A DNA stretch of 64,000 nt from the NCBI GenBank assembly GCA_964486865.1, contig CAZAOZ010000008.1:1-64000 (forward strand), written 5' to 3'. The notes below the pieces were generated by a model. The model was not told the origin of the DNA. It worked only from the letters and a program-made list of their open reading frames with translations, and did no database searches. Every line of letters starts with the position of its first letter. Position 1 is the stretch's first letter. Positions 50,964-60,744 of the stretch are shown here, in pieces. The position numbers and the translations under genes are program-made. The DNA is from Ga0077527 sp964486865. Lineage in GTDB: Bacteria; Pseudomonadota; Gammaproteobacteria; Burkholderiales; SG8-41.

Positions 50964-50994
50964 AAAAAGGCGGCATGGCCAGAGCCATGCCGCC
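50964..50994 (-). terminator. Rho-independent terminator after ihfB
   Basis: A perfect 11-bp stem (GGCGGCATGGC at 50969-50979 with GCCATGCCGCC at 50984-50994) with loop CAGA is followed on the minus strand by TTTTT. It ends the cmk-rpsA-ihfB segment before lapA. Confidence 0.85.
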
Positions 50995-51016
50995 GGAAGG
51001 AACGATGCCTCGTTCG

Positions 51017-51301
51017 TTATTTCTTGATATCAACGCGTTCGCGCAGTTCCTTGCCCGCCTTGAAATGCGGCACATACTTTGCAGGAACCTGCACCCGCTC
51101 GCCTGACTTCGGGTTGCGCCCCGTGCGCGGCGGTCGGTAATTGAGTCCGAAGCTGCCAAAGCCGCGGATTTCGATGCGTTGCCCCTGTGACAGGCTTTTG
51201 CCCATCGCATCGAGAATCATCTTCACTGCCAGTTCGGCGTCCTTGGCGACAAGCTGTGGATAGCGTGCCGCCAGTTTCGCAATCAACTCCGACTTGGTCA
51301 T
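51017..51301 (-). CDS. ihfB: Integration host factor subunit beta
   Basis: A 94-residue DNA-bending protein of the HU/IHF family. MTKSELIAKLAARYPQL is the IHF-beta N terminus, and GQRIEIRGFGSFGLNYRPPRTGRNPKSGE forms the DNA-binding arm with the intercalating Pro. It follows rpsA by nine bases, the normal rpsA-ihfB arrangement, and works with an alpha subunit encoded elsewhere. Confidence 0.97.
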   Translation of the reverse strand: MTKSELIAKLAARYPQLVAKDAELAVKMILDAMGKSLSQGQRIEIRGFGSFGLNYRPPRTGRNPKSGERVQVPAKYVPHFKAGKELRERVDIKK

Positions 51302-51310
51302 GATGCTCCC

Positions 51311-53035
51311 TTATTGTTGAGTATTTGCCGTATCCAGCTTGGCCTTGAGCAGCGCACCCAGGTTGGTTGTCCCCGAGCTTGCCTGCTTGTCCGATGCCAG
51401 TTTCTGCATGGCGTCGGTATCTTCCGCAAGGTCTTTTGCCTTGATCGAAAGATTGATCGTGCGGTTCTTGCGGTCGATGTTGATGATCATCGCCGTCACT
51501 GAATCACCTTCCTTCAGCTTGGTACGGATATCCTCGACGCGGTCCCGCGAAACTTCGGACGCGCGCAGATAGCCTTCCATGTCGCCATCAAGCTGGATCA
51601 CGGCGCCCTTGGCGTCGATGGACTTGACGGTGCCGGTGACCATCGAGTTCTTGTCGTGGCCGCCGACGTAGTTGGTGAACGGATCGCCTTCCAGCTGCTT
51701 GATGCCCAGCGAGATGCGTTCGCGTTCGACGTCGATCGACAGCACCTGCGCCTCGACTTCTTCGCCCTTCTTGTAATTGCGCACGGCTTCTTCGCCAGGC
51801 GCATTCCAGGACAGGTCGGACAGGTGCACCAGGCCGTCGATGCCGCCGGCAAGCCCGATAAAGATGCCGAAGTCGGTAATCGACTTGATCTGGCCCTTTA
51901 CCTTGTCGCCCTTCTTGGCGTTCATCGAGAACTCTTCCCACGGGTTCGCCATGCACTGCTTCATGCCGAGCGAAATACGGCGGCGCTCCTCGTCGATCTC
52001 GAGCACCATCACTTCGACTTCGTCACCCAGCTGCACGACTTTCGAGGGATGCACGTTCTTGTTGGTCCAGTCCATCTCCGAGACATGCACCAGGCCTTCG
52101 ATGCCCGGCTCGATCTCGACGAACGCGCCGTAGTCGGTCAGGTTCGATACCTTGCCGAACAGGCGGGTGCTGGTCGGATAACGGCGCGACAGGCCGACCC
52201 ACGGATCTTCGCCCAGCTGCTTCATGCCCAGCGAAACGCGATTTTTTTCCTGGTCGAACTTGAGTACCTTGGCGGTGACTTCGTCGCCGACATTGAGCAT
52301 CTCGGAAGGATGCTTGACCCGGCGCCAGGCCAGATCGGTGATGTGCAGCAGGCCGTCGATGCCGCCGAGATCCACGAACGCGCCGTAATCGGTGATGTTC
52401 TTGACGATGCCCTTGACGGTTGCGCCTTCGCGCAGGTTTTCCAGCAGCTTCTGCCGCTCTTCACCCTGGCTCGCTTCGAGCACGGCGCGGCGCGAAACCA
52501 CCACGTTGTTGCGCTTGCGGTCCAGCTTGATGACCTTGAATTCCATCTCTTTGTTTTCGTACGGCGTGGTGTCCTTCACCGGCCGCGTATCAACCAGCGA
52601 GCCCGGCAGGAATGCGCGGATGCCGTTGATCATCACCGTCAGCCCGCCTTTGACCTTGCCGCTGATCATGCCCGATACGATGCTGCCTTTCTCGAGAGCA
52701 TCTTCGAGCTCGAGCCAGGCAGTGAGGCGCTTGGCCTTGTCGCGCGACAGGCGGGTTTCACCGTAACCGTCTTCGAGGGATTCGATGGCGACGCTGACAA
52801 AGTCACCGATGTTGACTTCAACCTGACCGCGTTCATTGTGGAATTCCTCGGCCGGAACATAGCTTTCGGATTTGAGGCCGGCGTTGACCACCACGAAATT
52901 GTCATCCATGCGGATGACTTCAGCGGTGATGATTTCGCCAATGCGCATTTCCTTGCGCAACAGGCTCTCTTCGAAAAGCGCAGCAAAGTTCTCGGTGACT
53001 TCCGTAACAGCGGTCTGGGGGGATGTTTTAATCAT
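51311..53035 (-). CDS. rpsA: 30S ribosomal protein S1
   Basis: S1 binds mRNA leaders on the 30S subunit. The 574-residue protein contains six S1 OB-fold repeats, each with a recognisable FV(D/E)-G-I-(D/E)-GL-H pattern (for example GAFVDLGGIDGLLHITD, GIFIGLAGGIDGLVHLSD). The start at 53035 places the usual FAALFEESLL segment near residue 20; the open frame further upstream overlaps noncoding sequence and the cmk 3' end. The 92-base gap to cmk may hold a promoter. Confidence 0.97.
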   Translation of the reverse strand: MIKTSPQTAVTEVTENFAALFEESLLRKEMRIGEIITAEVIRMDDNFVVVNAGLKSESYVPAEEFHNERGQVEVNIGDFVSVAIESLEDGYGETRLSRDKAKRLTAWLELEDALEKGSIVSGMISGKVKGGLTVMINGIRAFLPGSLVDTRPVKDTTPYENKEMEFKVIKLDRKRNNVVVSRRAVLEASQGEERQKLLENLREGATVKGIVKNITDYGAFVDLGGIDGLLHITDLAWRRVKHPSEMLNVGDEVTAKVLKFDQEKNRVSLGMKQLGEDPWVGLSRRYPTSTRLFGKVSNLTDYGAFVEIEPGIEGLVHVSEMDWTNKNVHPSKVVQLGDEVEVMVLEIDEERRRISLGMKQCMANPWEEFSMNAKKGDKVKGQIKSITDFGIFIGLAGGIDGLVHLSDLSWNAPGEEAVRNYKKGEEVEAQVLSIDVERERISLGIKQLEGDPFTNYVGGHDKNSMVTGTVKSIDAKGAVIQLDGDMEGYLRASEVSRDRVEDIRTKLKEGDSVTAMIINIDRKNRTINLSIKAKDLAEDTDAMQKLASDKQASSGTTNLGALLKAKLDTANTQQ

Positions 53036-53127
53036 TGGAATCAGCAGGTTATCACACCCGTTGCAGAAACGGGAGTGGGGTTGAAAAACCACAGGCTTTG
53101 GCGGCCCATGGCGCCTTGTAACGCCAG

Positions 53128-53799
53128 TTATTGCAGTTTTCGGTATAAATCCAGCACTTTTGCAACCACCGTGCCCACCGGAATCCCGGTGGTGTCGATT
53201 TCGACCGCATCGATGCACTTCTTCAGGGGGGCCACGGTGCGCGTACTGTCACGCAGATCGCGGTCGCGGATGTCCTGCAAAAGGGTCGCCATACTAGCAC
53301 CGAGCCCCTTTTCCATCAACTGCTTATAGCGTCTGCGGGCACGTTCTTCGGCAGTGGCCGTGAGGTAGATTTTGAGCCGCGCATCGGGGAATACCACGGA
53401 CCCCATGTCGCGGCCGTCAGCGACCAATCCCGGAGGGCGCCGGAAGCCTTTTTGCAGGGCCATCAGCGCCGAGCGCACGCCCGGCAGCGCAGCGACCCGG
53501 GAAGCCGCTGCTCCGGCTGCTTCGCCGCGTATGGCCTCGGAAATATCACGCGTTCCGAGCAGCACCTGGTCTCCATTAAATTTAATATTTAAATTCAATG
53601 AGATACGGCTTACATCTAGCTCACTGTCGAGATTAAAACCCTGCTCCCCCGCCACCAATCCTGCCACGCGATACAGCGCACCGCTGTCGAGATAATGAAA
53701 CCCCAGATGCTGCGCTACAGCAGCCGCGATCGTGCCCTTGCCCGATGCCGAAGGACCGTCGATGGCAATCACCGGCGGCGCATCTGCGGGCGCACTCAT
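53128..53799 (-). CDS. cmk: Cytidylate kinase
   Basis: Cmk phosphorylates CMP and dCMP. The 223-residue protein has the P-loop GPSASGKGT (residues 15-23), the YLDSGALYR substrate region and VADGRDMGSVVFPDA. The start at 53799 overlaps the aroA stop by four bases and is preferred over a longer frame. A short AT-rich patch (53575-53600) lies inside the coding region but keeps the frame and family sequence. Confidence 0.96.
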   Translation of the reverse strand: MSAPADAPPVIAIDGPSASGKGTIAAAVAQHLGFHYLDSGALYRVAGLVAGEQGFNLDSELDVSRISLNLNIKFNGDQVLLGTRDISEAIRGEAAGAAASRVAALPGVRSALMALQKGFRRPPGLVADGRDMGSVVFPDARLKIYLTATAEERARRRYKQLMEKGLGASMATLLQDIRDRDLRDSTRTVAPLKKCIDAVEIDTTGIPVGTVVAKVLDLYRKLQ

Positions 53800-55124
53800 G
53801 GCCGGGTAATCCCCGCCAGCACCTGAAAATAATCCGGAAATGTCTTGGCGACGCAATCCGGATCATTGATGCGCAGCGCGACGCCACCCAGCACCGCCAG
53901 CGAAAAGCACATCGCCATGCGGTGGTCATCATAGGTATCGATGGCCGCCGGACGCCACTGCACCGGCGGCGTGATGCGCAGGTAGTCTGCCCCCTCTTCC
54001 ACCAACGCGCCGAGTTTCACGAGTTCTGCCGCCATGGCGGCGATGCGGTCGGTTTCCTTGACGCGCCAACTGGCAATGTTGCGCAGCGTGGTGGTGCCGT
54101 CGGCGAACAGCGCCGCCACGGCCAGCGTCATCGCCGCATCCGGTATGTGGTTGCAATCGAGATCCACGGCACGCAGCCTGCCGCGCCGCTGCGCATCCGC
54201 GCCGGCCGTCGCCTCGATCCAGTGCTCCCCCATGCTGACCGTCGCCCCCATCTGTTCCAGCGCTTCGGCAAACCGCACGTCGCCCTGCGTGCTGTTGCGT
54301 CCGACGCCCTCGACCCGCACCGGCCCGCCGCCGGTCAGGCCGCTGATCGCGCCGGCCGCCAGAAAATAGGAAGCAGCTGAGGCGTCGCCTTCAACAGCCA
54401 GCTCTCCCGGACTGACATAGCGCGCACCGGCCGGCACCATAAAGGATGTCCAGCCGTCGCGTTCGACCTGCACACCGAAGCGGCGCATCGCGCCCAGCGT
54501 GATTTCAACGTACGGCTTGGATATCAGTTCGCCCTCGACGCGCACCACGGTTTTAGAGCCCAGCAGCGGCAACGCCATCAGCAATCCGCTCAGATACTGG
54601 CTGGATACATCGCCGCGGATACTGACTGATCCAGTTGATTTGATTGTGCCGGGATGGATGGCCAGCGGCGGAAAACCCGCAATGCCTGAATAATCAATGT
54701 GCGCGCCGAGCTGACGCAAGGCATCCACCAGATCGCCGATCGGCCGCTCGTGCATGCGCGCAACGCCGTCGATGCGGTATTCGCCGCCGCACAGCGCCAG
54801 CACCGCGGTCAGCGGCCGCACCGCGGTACCGGCATTGCCCAGAAACAAATCCGCCTGCTTGACCGGAAACGCACCGTTGACGCCATGAACGGCAATGGCG
54901 CGTTCGCCGACCCCCTCGCAACGCACACCCAGTGCGTGCAGCGCGGCCAGCATGTACTGCGTATCGTCGGCATCCAGCACTTCACGCAGCGTGGTCGTGC
55001 CTTGGGCAAGGGCGGCAAGCAGCAGCGTACGGTTGGAAATGCTTTTGGAGCCCGGCAGGCGCACCGTGCCGCGCACCCCACGGACCGGCTGCAGATCGAG
55101 ATATTCGCGTTTCGCCACACTCAT
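53796..55124 (-). CDS. aroA: 3-phosphoshikimate 1-carboxyvinyltransferase (EPSP synthase)
   Basis: AroA joins shikimate-3-phosphate and PEP in the shikimate pathway. The 442-residue product starts near LPGSKSISNRTLLLAALAQG (PEP and shikimate contacts), has LFLGNAGTAVRPLTAVLAL and ends with DCVAKTFPDYFQVL. The LGNAGTAVRPL loop is the class I type with Gly-Thr-Pro-like spacing. It is part of an aromatic amino acid run with tyrA, hisC and pheA. Confidence 0.97.
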   Translation of the reverse strand: MSVAKREYLDLQPVRGVRGTVRLPGSKSISNRTLLLAALAQGTTTLREVLDADDTQYMLAALHALGVRCEGVGERAIAVHGVNGAFPVKQADLFLGNAGTAVRPLTAVLALCGGEYRIDGVARMHERPIGDLVDALRQLGAHIDYSGIAGFPPLAIHPGTIKSTGSVSIRGDVSSQYLSGLLMALPLLGSKTVVRVEGELISKPYVEITLGAMRRFGVQVERDGWTSFMVPAGARYVSPGELAVEGDASAASYFLAAGAISGLTGGGPVRVEGVGRNSTQGDVRFAEALEQMGATVSMGEHWIEATAGADAQRRGRLRAVDLDCNHIPDAAMTLAVAALFADGTTTLRNIASWRVKETDRIAAMAAELVKLGALVEEGADYLRITPPVQWRPAAIDTYDDHRMAMCFSLAVLGGVALRINDPDCVAKTFPDYFQVLAGITRP

Positions 55125-55161
55125 GTCAGTCGTACCTTACGCGCCTGACACAATGAACCCT

Positions 55162-55200
55162 CCCTCTCCCCGCTTGCGGGGAGAGGGTTGGGGAGAGGGG
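55162..55200. repeat. REP-like GC-rich palindrome between tyrA and aroA
   Basis: CCCTCTCCCCGC (55162-55173) pairs perfectly with GCGGGGAGAGGG (55176-55187), then TTGGGGAGAGGGG gives a second competing 3' arm. Palindromes of this CCCTCTCCCC type are common dispersed repeats in betaproteobacteria. It could protect or attenuate the tyrA-aroA transcript. Confidence 0.75.
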
Positions 55201-55230
55201 CAGCGAAAAGGCCATGTTGTTACAACACTT

Positions 55231-56145
55231 TTAATCACGCTTAATCAGCCAGCGCGCCCGCGCCCGCTGCGCGGCGCTGAACATGGCTTCCAGCGCATCG
55301 CCGTCGCCGGCGGCCAGTGCGGCGCGCGCGGCCTCGAGTTCGCTGATGTAGCCATCGAGCAGCGGCACCAGCGCCGCGCGGTTGGCGGTGCAGATGTCAC
55401 GCCACATTTCCGGTGAACTCCCGGCGATGCGCACGGTGTCGCGCAAACCGCCGCCGGAAAATCCCAGCAGCCGTTTGGCATCGCGCCGCTGCGCCAGCAG
55501 ACTGACCAGCGCAAACGCCGCCACATGCGGCAAATGGCTGACCGCGCCGAAAATTTCGTCGTGCTCCGCCGCCTGCAGGCGCACGATACGCGCGCCGCAG
55601 GCGGTCCAGGCCGCGCGCACCAGCCGCACCGCTGCCGCCTTCGTTTCGGCCTGCGGCACCAGGATCAGGTTGCGGTCGCGGAACAGTTCAGGAAATGCCG
55701 CCGCCGCGCCGCTGTGTTCATTACCCGCGATCGGGTGCGCCGGCACGAATTGCGCAAAATGCGACCCCAGATGGCGGCGCGCGGCGGCGATGACATCCTG
55801 CTTGGTGCTGCCGGCGTCGGTCACCACCGCGTGCGGCGGCAACGCCGGCGCGATGCGCGCAAAAACGCCGGACATCTGTCCGACCGGCACGCCGACCAGC
55901 ACCAGATCCGCATCGATCACGGCCCGTGCCGCATCAGTCTCGGCGCGGTCGATGATGCCGCGGCGCAGTGCCACCTGCAGATTTTTGCGGCTGCGGCCGA
56001 CGCCGACCACCTGTTTGACGATGCGCGCCTTTTTCAGCGCGAGCGCAAACGAGCCGCCGATCAGGCCGACGCCGATGATGACGAGTTTATTGATGCGTAA
56101 TTTGGCCGGCATGGGTTTTGGCATGGACATTCTGCGCAAGCTCAT
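55231..56145 (-). CDS. tyrA: Prephenate dehydrogenase
   Basis: TyrA oxidises prephenate to 4-hydroxyphenylpyruvate (or arogenate to tyrosine). The 304-residue monofunctional protein has LVIIGVGLIGGSFALALKKA (NAD site), VTDAGSTKQDVIAAA and the substrate region FVPAHPIAGNEHSGAAAA with its conserved His. Several Met codons cluster at the N terminus (56145, 56130, 56124, 56112), so the start is uncertain. There is no ACT domain, so feedback must be elsewhere. Confidence 0.94.
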   Translation of the reverse strand: MSLRRMSMPKPMPAKLRINKLVIIGVGLIGGSFALALKKARIVKQVVGVGRSRKNLQVALRRGIIDRAETDAARAVIDADLVLVGVPVGQMSGVFARIAPALPPHAVVTDAGSTKQDVIAAARRHLGSHFAQFVPAHPIAGNEHSGAAAAFPELFRDRNLILVPQAETKAAAVRLVRAAWTACGARIVRLQAAEHDEIFGAVSHLPHVAAFALVSLLAQRRDAKRLLGFSGGGLRDTVRIAGSSPEMWRDICTANRAALVPLLDGYISELEAARAALAAGDGDALEAMFSAAQRARARWLIKRD

Positions 56146-56186
56146 TACCTTACTTGATTCCCGCGCCGACGCAACCGCGCAGATTT

Positions 56187-57287
56187 TTAAACAGCAAGCG
56201 CCCGTCGCAGCGCGTCCAGGAACCGCGCGTTCTCGGACTCGAGCCCGATCGACACCCGCAGATGATCCGGCATGCCGTAATTGGCAATGGGCCGCACGAT
56301 GACGCCGGACTTCAGCATTTTCTGGAATACAGTCGCGGCGCCCGGCACCCTGAAGGTGACGAAATTGCCGTACGACGGAATATGCGCGAGCCCCTGCTGC
56401 TGCAGGCCGGCGACGATCTGCTGCATGCCGCGGCGGTTGAGTTCGTAGCTTTCGTGCATGAAAGCTTCGTCATCGAGCGCTGCCGCTGCCGCTGCCAGCG
56501 ACAGGCTGTTGACGTTGAACGGCTGGCGCACGCGGTTCATCAGGTCGGCAACGCCGGGGGCGGCCAGCGCATAGCCCACGCGCAGGCCGGCCAGGCCATA
56601 CACTTTGGAAAAGGTGCGGGTGATCACCAGATTAGGATATTTTTTCAGCCAGGCGATGCTGTCGTAGCGAAATTGCGGCTCCAGATACTCGTTGTAGGCC
56701 TCGTCGAGCACCATCAGCACGTGTGGCGGCAATCCTGCGATAAACGCCTCCAGCACTGCGCCGGGGATGTAAGTGCCGGTGGGATTGTTGGGATTGGCGA
56801 CAAAAACAATGCGCGTCTCCGGCCGCACGGCGCGCGCCATCGCCGCCAGATCGTGGCCGTATTCGTGCGCCGGCACCGCAATGCCCTGCGCGCCCATCGC
56901 CTGCACTGCCAGCGGGTACACCGCAAAAGCATGCTGCGAATAAATCGCCGACAGGCCCGGCGTCAGGAATGAACGCGCCGCCAGTTCCAGCACATCATTG
57001 GAGCCGTTACCGAGCACGATACTTTCCGGGGCAACGCCAAAGCGCCGCGACAACGCCCGCTTCAGTTCAAAACCGTTGCCGTCGGGATAGCGCGCCAGAC
57101 CGTCGAGCACCGCGCGTATCGCCCGCGCCGCCTTGGGGCTGACGCCCAGCGGATTTTCGTTGGACGCCAGTTTGACGATGGTCGATTCTTCCAGCCCCAG
57201 CTCGCGCGCCAGTTCGGAAGTCGGCTTGCCCGGTTGATAGGGTGCTATGGCCCGGATGTACCCCGGTGCCAGGTCGCAGGCGCTCAT
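56187..57287 (-). CDS. hisC: Histidinol-phosphate/aromatic aminotransferase
   Basis: A 366-residue fold-type I PLP aminotransferase. Key features are NPNNPTG (166-171), DEAYNEY (Asp195) and Lys228 in RTFSKVYGLAGLRVGYA as the PLP lysine. The gene is placed between pheA and tyrA, so it likely transaminates phenylpyruvate and 4-hydroxyphenylpyruvate as well as, or instead of, imidazole acetol phosphate. A second hisC may exist in a his operon outside this window. Confidence 0.93.
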   Translation of the reverse strand: MSACDLAPGYIRAIAPYQPGKPTSELARELGLEESTIVKLASNENPLGVSPKAARAIRAVLDGLARYPDGNGFELKRALSRRFGVAPESIVLGNGSNDVLELAARSFLTPGLSAIYSQHAFAVYPLAVQAMGAQGIAVPAHEYGHDLAAMARAVRPETRIVFVANPNNPTGTYIPGAVLEAFIAGLPPHVLMVLDEAYNEYLEPQFRYDSIAWLKKYPNLVITRTFSKVYGLAGLRVGYALAAPGVADLMNRVRQPFNVNSLSLAAAAAALDDEAFMHESYELNRRGMQQIVAGLQQQGLAHIPSYGNFVTFRVPGAATVFQKMLKSGVIVRPIANYGMPDHLRVSIGLESENARFLDALRRALAV

Positions 57288-57339
57288 GCTATTTTCTTTT
57301 TAAAAACAACGGCTTACTGTTATTTCTTGAAATGACTGC

Positions 57340-58404
57340 TTAGCGTGCGGCCGGATACGATCCCAGCACTTTCAGGAATGACGCCTTGCGCGCCAGCGCG
57401 GTGAGCGCCCGGCCCACCCGCGGCTCCTGCCGGTGACCTTCGATATCGACATAGAACACGTATTCCCACAGGCCGGTGCGCGCCGGACGCGACTCCAGCC
57501 GCGTCATGCTGACGCCGTGACGCGCCAGCGGCGTCAGCAGGTCATGTACAGCCCCTGGCACGTTGCGCGTAGCAAGCACCAGCGAAGTCTTGTCGCCCCC
57601 CGACGGCGCCGCATCTTCGACGCCGATCACGGCAAAGCGCGTGGTGTTTTTGGAATCGTCTTCGATATTGCGTGCCAGCAGCCTGAGTCCATAGAGCGTC
57701 GCCGCAGTACGGCTGGCGATCGCCGCCGACCGCCGGTCCTTGCTGGCGAGCCGCGCGGCTTCGGCATTGCTGACCGCGGCAATCTGCTCGGCCTGCGGCA
57801 GGTTGCGTGCAAGCCACTGCTGGCACTGCGCCAGGCTCTGGGTATGCGAATACACCGTGCGGATGGCATCGCGCCGGCGGGCGACGCTCATCAGGCACTG
57901 GCGCACCGGCAGCATGACTTCGCCGCAAATGCGCGCCGAAGTGTTCAGCAGCAGATCCAGCGTGCGGCCCACCGCGCCTTCGGTGGAATTTTCCACCGGC
58001 ACCACGCCGTATCCCGCTGCACCGGTTTCCACCGCGCGAAACACTTCATCGATGGTGGCATGCGACTGCGTATCCGTGGCCGAACCGAAATGCTTGACCA
58101 CGGCTTCCTGACTGAACGTGCCTGCCGGCCCCAGATAGGCCACCGCGAGCTGGTCTTCCAGCGCACGGCAGGCCGACATGATCTCGGTAAACAGGCGGTT
58201 CAGTGCGGCGCCCGACAGCGGACCCTTGTTGAGTTCGCGCACCCGGCGCAGGACCTGCGCTTCGCGCTCCGGCTTGTAGGCTGCTGCGCCGCCCTTGGCC
58301 TGCCACGCCTGCTGTGCCAGCCGCGCCCGCGCCGACAGCAACTGCACCAGCCGCGCGTCCAGTGCGTCAATCTTGCGGCGGATATCGCTCAGGGAGTCGG
58401 CCAT
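57340..58404 (-). CDS. pheA: Bifunctional chorismate mutase/prephenate dehydratase
   Basis: The P-protein of phenylalanine synthesis. The 354-residue product has an N-terminal AroQ chorismate mutase domain (about 1-85; LSDIRRKIDALDARLVQLLSAR), a prephenate dehydratase domain (VAYLGPAGTFSQEAVVKHFG; VVPVENSTEGAVGRTLD) and a C-terminal ACT domain (about 275-350; LESRPARTGLWEYVFYVDIEGH) carrying the ESRP phenylalanine-binding motif. It lies 52 bases upstream of hisC. Confidence 0.97.
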   Translation of the reverse strand: MADSLSDIRRKIDALDARLVQLLSARARLAQQAWQAKGGAAAYKPEREAQVLRRVRELNKGPLSGAALNRLFTEIMSACRALEDQLAVAYLGPAGTFSQEAVVKHFGSATDTQSHATIDEVFRAVETGAAGYGVVPVENSTEGAVGRTLDLLLNTSARICGEVMLPVRQCLMSVARRRDAIRTVYSHTQSLAQCQQWLARNLPQAEQIAAVSNAEAARLASKDRRSAAIASRTAATLYGLRLLARNIEDDSKNTTRFAVIGVEDAAPSGGDKTSLVLATRNVPGAVHDLLTPLARHGVSMTRLESRPARTGLWEYVFYVDIEGHRQEPRVGRALTALARKASFLKVLGSYPAAR

Positions 58405-58424
58405 GGGCGTGCGTGTGTGAAACC

Positions 58425-59606
58425 TCAGTTTACAGGCAGATATCTTACGGCCAGTACGCCTTTGATTGCCGCCAATTCGGCAATCAAGGCATCAGGCACG
58501 GCACTGTCGACGTCAACCAGCGTGTAGGCCAGGTCGCCGCGCGACTTGTTCAGCATATTGTGGATGTTCAGGCCGGCCTTGGCCATCGCCGTGGAAATCT
58601 GGCCCAGCATGTTCGGCACATTGGCATTGGCAATCGCCGCGCGATAATCCGATTCACGGCCCATGACGGTATCGGCAAAATTGACGGCATTGCGGATATT
58701 GCCGTTCTCGAGAAAGTCGCGGACCTGATCGGCCACCATCACCGCACAGTTGTCTTCCGCCTCGCGTGTCGAGGCGCCCAGATGCGGCAGCGTGATGACC
58801 TGCGGATGACCGGACAGTTTTTGCGCCGGGAAATCACAAACGTAAGTGCGCAGCCGTTTTGCCGCCAGCGCTTCCAGCACTGCGTCGTTATCGACAATGC
58901 CTTCACGCGAGAAATTGAGCAATACAGTGCCTTTTTTCAGCAAAGCGGCGCGTTTTACATCAATCAGACCGCGCGTCGCCGGCACCAGCGGCACATGCAG
59001 CGTGACGAAGTCGGCTGCTTTCAGCACTTCTTCGATGCTATGCGCCTTGCGCACCTGCGAGGGCAGGCTCCACGCCGCATCCACGGTGATCTCCGGATCG
59101 TAACCGAGCACGTCCATGCCGAGCTTGATGGCGGCATCCGCCACCAGGCTGCCGATTTTGCCCAGACCGATGACCCCCAGCGTGCGTCCCGGCAGTTCGA
59201 TGCCGGCAAAGTGCTTCTTGCCGTCTTCGACCAGCTTGTGCAATGCCTGATCGTCACCCTTCAAACCATCGACAAACCGCGCCGCCGGCAACAGGTTGCG
59301 CGCAGCGATCAGCAGCGCGGCAATGACCAGTTCCTTGACGGCATTGGCGTTCGCTCCGGGCGCGTTGAACACCGGTACGCCGCGCTTGTTCATTAACTCG
59401 ACCGGAATGTTGTTGGTGCCCGCACCGGCGCGGCCGATGGCTCTGACGCTCGCCGGAATATCCATCTTGTGCATGTCGTGCGAGCGCACCAGGATCGCAT
59501 CCGGCGCCGCAATGTCGCTGCCGACGCGGTAGCGTTCGGCCGGAAACCGCTGCAGGCCGACGCCGGCGATGGCATTCAATGTCAGGATTTTCAGCGGCTC
59601 TCTCAT
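58425..59606 (-). CDS. serA: D-3-phosphoglycerate dehydrogenase
   Basis: SerA catalyses the first step of serine synthesis. The 393-residue protein has the NAD-binding LGVIGLGKIGSLVADAAIKLG, the catalytic region around AGTNNIPVE and VTLHVPLVPATRGLID, His in LPHLGASTREAEDN, and a C-terminal ACT-like domain (about 320-393; AKAGLNIHNMLNKSRGDLAYTLVDVD), so serine feedback is likely. It sits between serC and pheA. This is the short form with one ACT domain. Confidence 0.95.
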   Translation of the reverse strand: MREPLKILTLNAIAGVGLQRFPAERYRVGSDIAAPDAILVRSHDMHKMDIPASVRAIGRAGAGTNNIPVELMNKRGVPVFNAPGANANAVKELVIAALLIAARNLLPAARFVDGLKGDDQALHKLVEDGKKHFAGIELPGRTLGVIGLGKIGSLVADAAIKLGMDVLGYDPEITVDAAWSLPSQVRKAHSIEEVLKAADFVTLHVPLVPATRGLIDVKRAALLKKGTVLLNFSREGIVDNDAVLEALAAKRLRTYVCDFPAQKLSGHPQVITLPHLGASTREAEDNCAVMVADQVRDFLENGNIRNAVNFADTVMGRESDYRAAIANANVPNMLGQISTAMAKAGLNIHNMLNKSRGDLAYTLVDVDSAVPDALIAELAAIKGVLAVRYLPVN

Positions 59607-59632
59607 TTCAACATTCCACTCATTTTGCGGGA

Positions 59633-60715
59633 TCAGCCATTTTTGCGTTCGAATTCGCGCATGAACTGCACCAGCGCCTGCACGCCTTCGACCGGCATTG
59701 CGTTGTAGATCGAAGCGCGCATGCCGCCGACCGAGCGATGCCCCTTCAGCTGCGTGAGGCCGTGCGCTTTGGTTTCCTTGAGAAACTGCTCATCCAGCGC
59801 CGCATTGCGCAGGGTAAACGGGATGTTCATCAGCGAGCGGTCGTCCTTCGCCACCGGCGAATGATAAAACTCGGTCTGGTCGAAATAATCGTAGAGCAGC
59901 GCGGCCTTCGCGCGATTGACCTGTTCCATCCTGCTCACACCACCCAGTTTCTTCAGCCACTGGAACACCAGCCCCGCGACATAGATGCCGTAAGTCGCCG
60001 GCGTGTTCGACATCGAATCATTGTCGGCCTGCACCTTGTAATCGAACACGGTCGGCGTGGCGGGCAACGCCTGGCCGAGCAGGTCGTCCCGCACGATGAC
60101 GATGGTCAGGCCCGCGGGGCCGATATTTTTCTGCGCACCGGCGTAAATCAGCCCGTAGCGCGACACGTCCATCGGGCGCGACAGGATATGCGAAGACATG
60201 TCGGCGACCAGCGGCACGTTGCCGGTATCCGGCACCCAGTGGAACTCGACGCCGCCGATGGTTTCATTCGAGGTGACATGCACATAAGCGGCTTCCGGAT
60301 CGAGCTGCCATTCCTTCTGCTTCGGCACACGGCTGAAATTGGCGCTCTCCGAACTGGCGGCCACGTTGACCTTGCAGTATTTCTTCGCTTCGCTGATGGC
60401 TTTTTTCGACCACTGCCCGGTGTTGATGTAGTCAGCGCGCGTTTTGCCGCGCAGCATGTTCATCGGCACCACTGCAAACTGCGCCGACGCGCCGCCCTGA
60501 AGGAACAGCACTTTGTAGTTGGCGGGGATATTCATCAGCTCGCGCAGGTCGGCTTCGGCCTGCGCATGGATCGCGATGAATTCCTTGCCGCGGTGGCTCA
60601 TTTCCATGACCGACATGCCGCTGCCGTGCCAGTCGAGCATCTCTGCTGCGGCCTGCGCAAGCACCGGTTCCGGCAATACCGCCGGCCCTGCGCTGAAATT
60701 GAATATTCGTGCCAT
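59633..60715 (-). CDS. serC: Phosphoserine aminotransferase
   Basis: SerC makes phosphoserine from 3-phosphohydroxypyruvate and also acts in pyridoxal phosphate synthesis. The 360-residue product begins MARIFNFSAGPAVLPEPVLA, has LFLQGGASAQFAVVPMNML and the PLP lysine in IYAGAQKNIGPAGLT. The start at 60715 is set by this N terminus. It is upstream of serA and pheA, a supraoperon order common in betaproteobacteria. A heptamer array separates it from gyrA. Confidence 0.97.
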   Translation of the reverse strand: MARIFNFSAGPAVLPEPVLAQAAAEMLDWHGSGMSVMEMSHRGKEFIAIHAQAEADLRELMNIPANYKVLFLQGGASAQFAVVPMNMLRGKTRADYINTGQWSKKAISEAKKYCKVNVAASSESANFSRVPKQKEWQLDPEAAYVHVTSNETIGGVEFHWVPDTGNVPLVADMSSHILSRPMDVSRYGLIYAGAQKNIGPAGLTIVIVRDDLLGQALPATPTVFDYKVQADNDSMSNTPATYGIYVAGLVFQWLKKLGGVSRMEQVNRAKAALLYDYFDQTEFYHSPVAKDDRSLMNIPFTLRNAALDEQFLKETKAHGLTQLKGHRSVGGMRASIYNAMPVEGVQALVQFMREFERKNG

Positions 60716-60744
60716 GCAAGTTCCTGTGATCAAGATCGGAAGCG

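Noticed and set aside
53575..53600. AT-rich patch inside cmk as a possible insertion
   Set aside because: It keeps frame and encodes residues that align with the normal Cmk substrate domain, so it is ordinary coding sequence.
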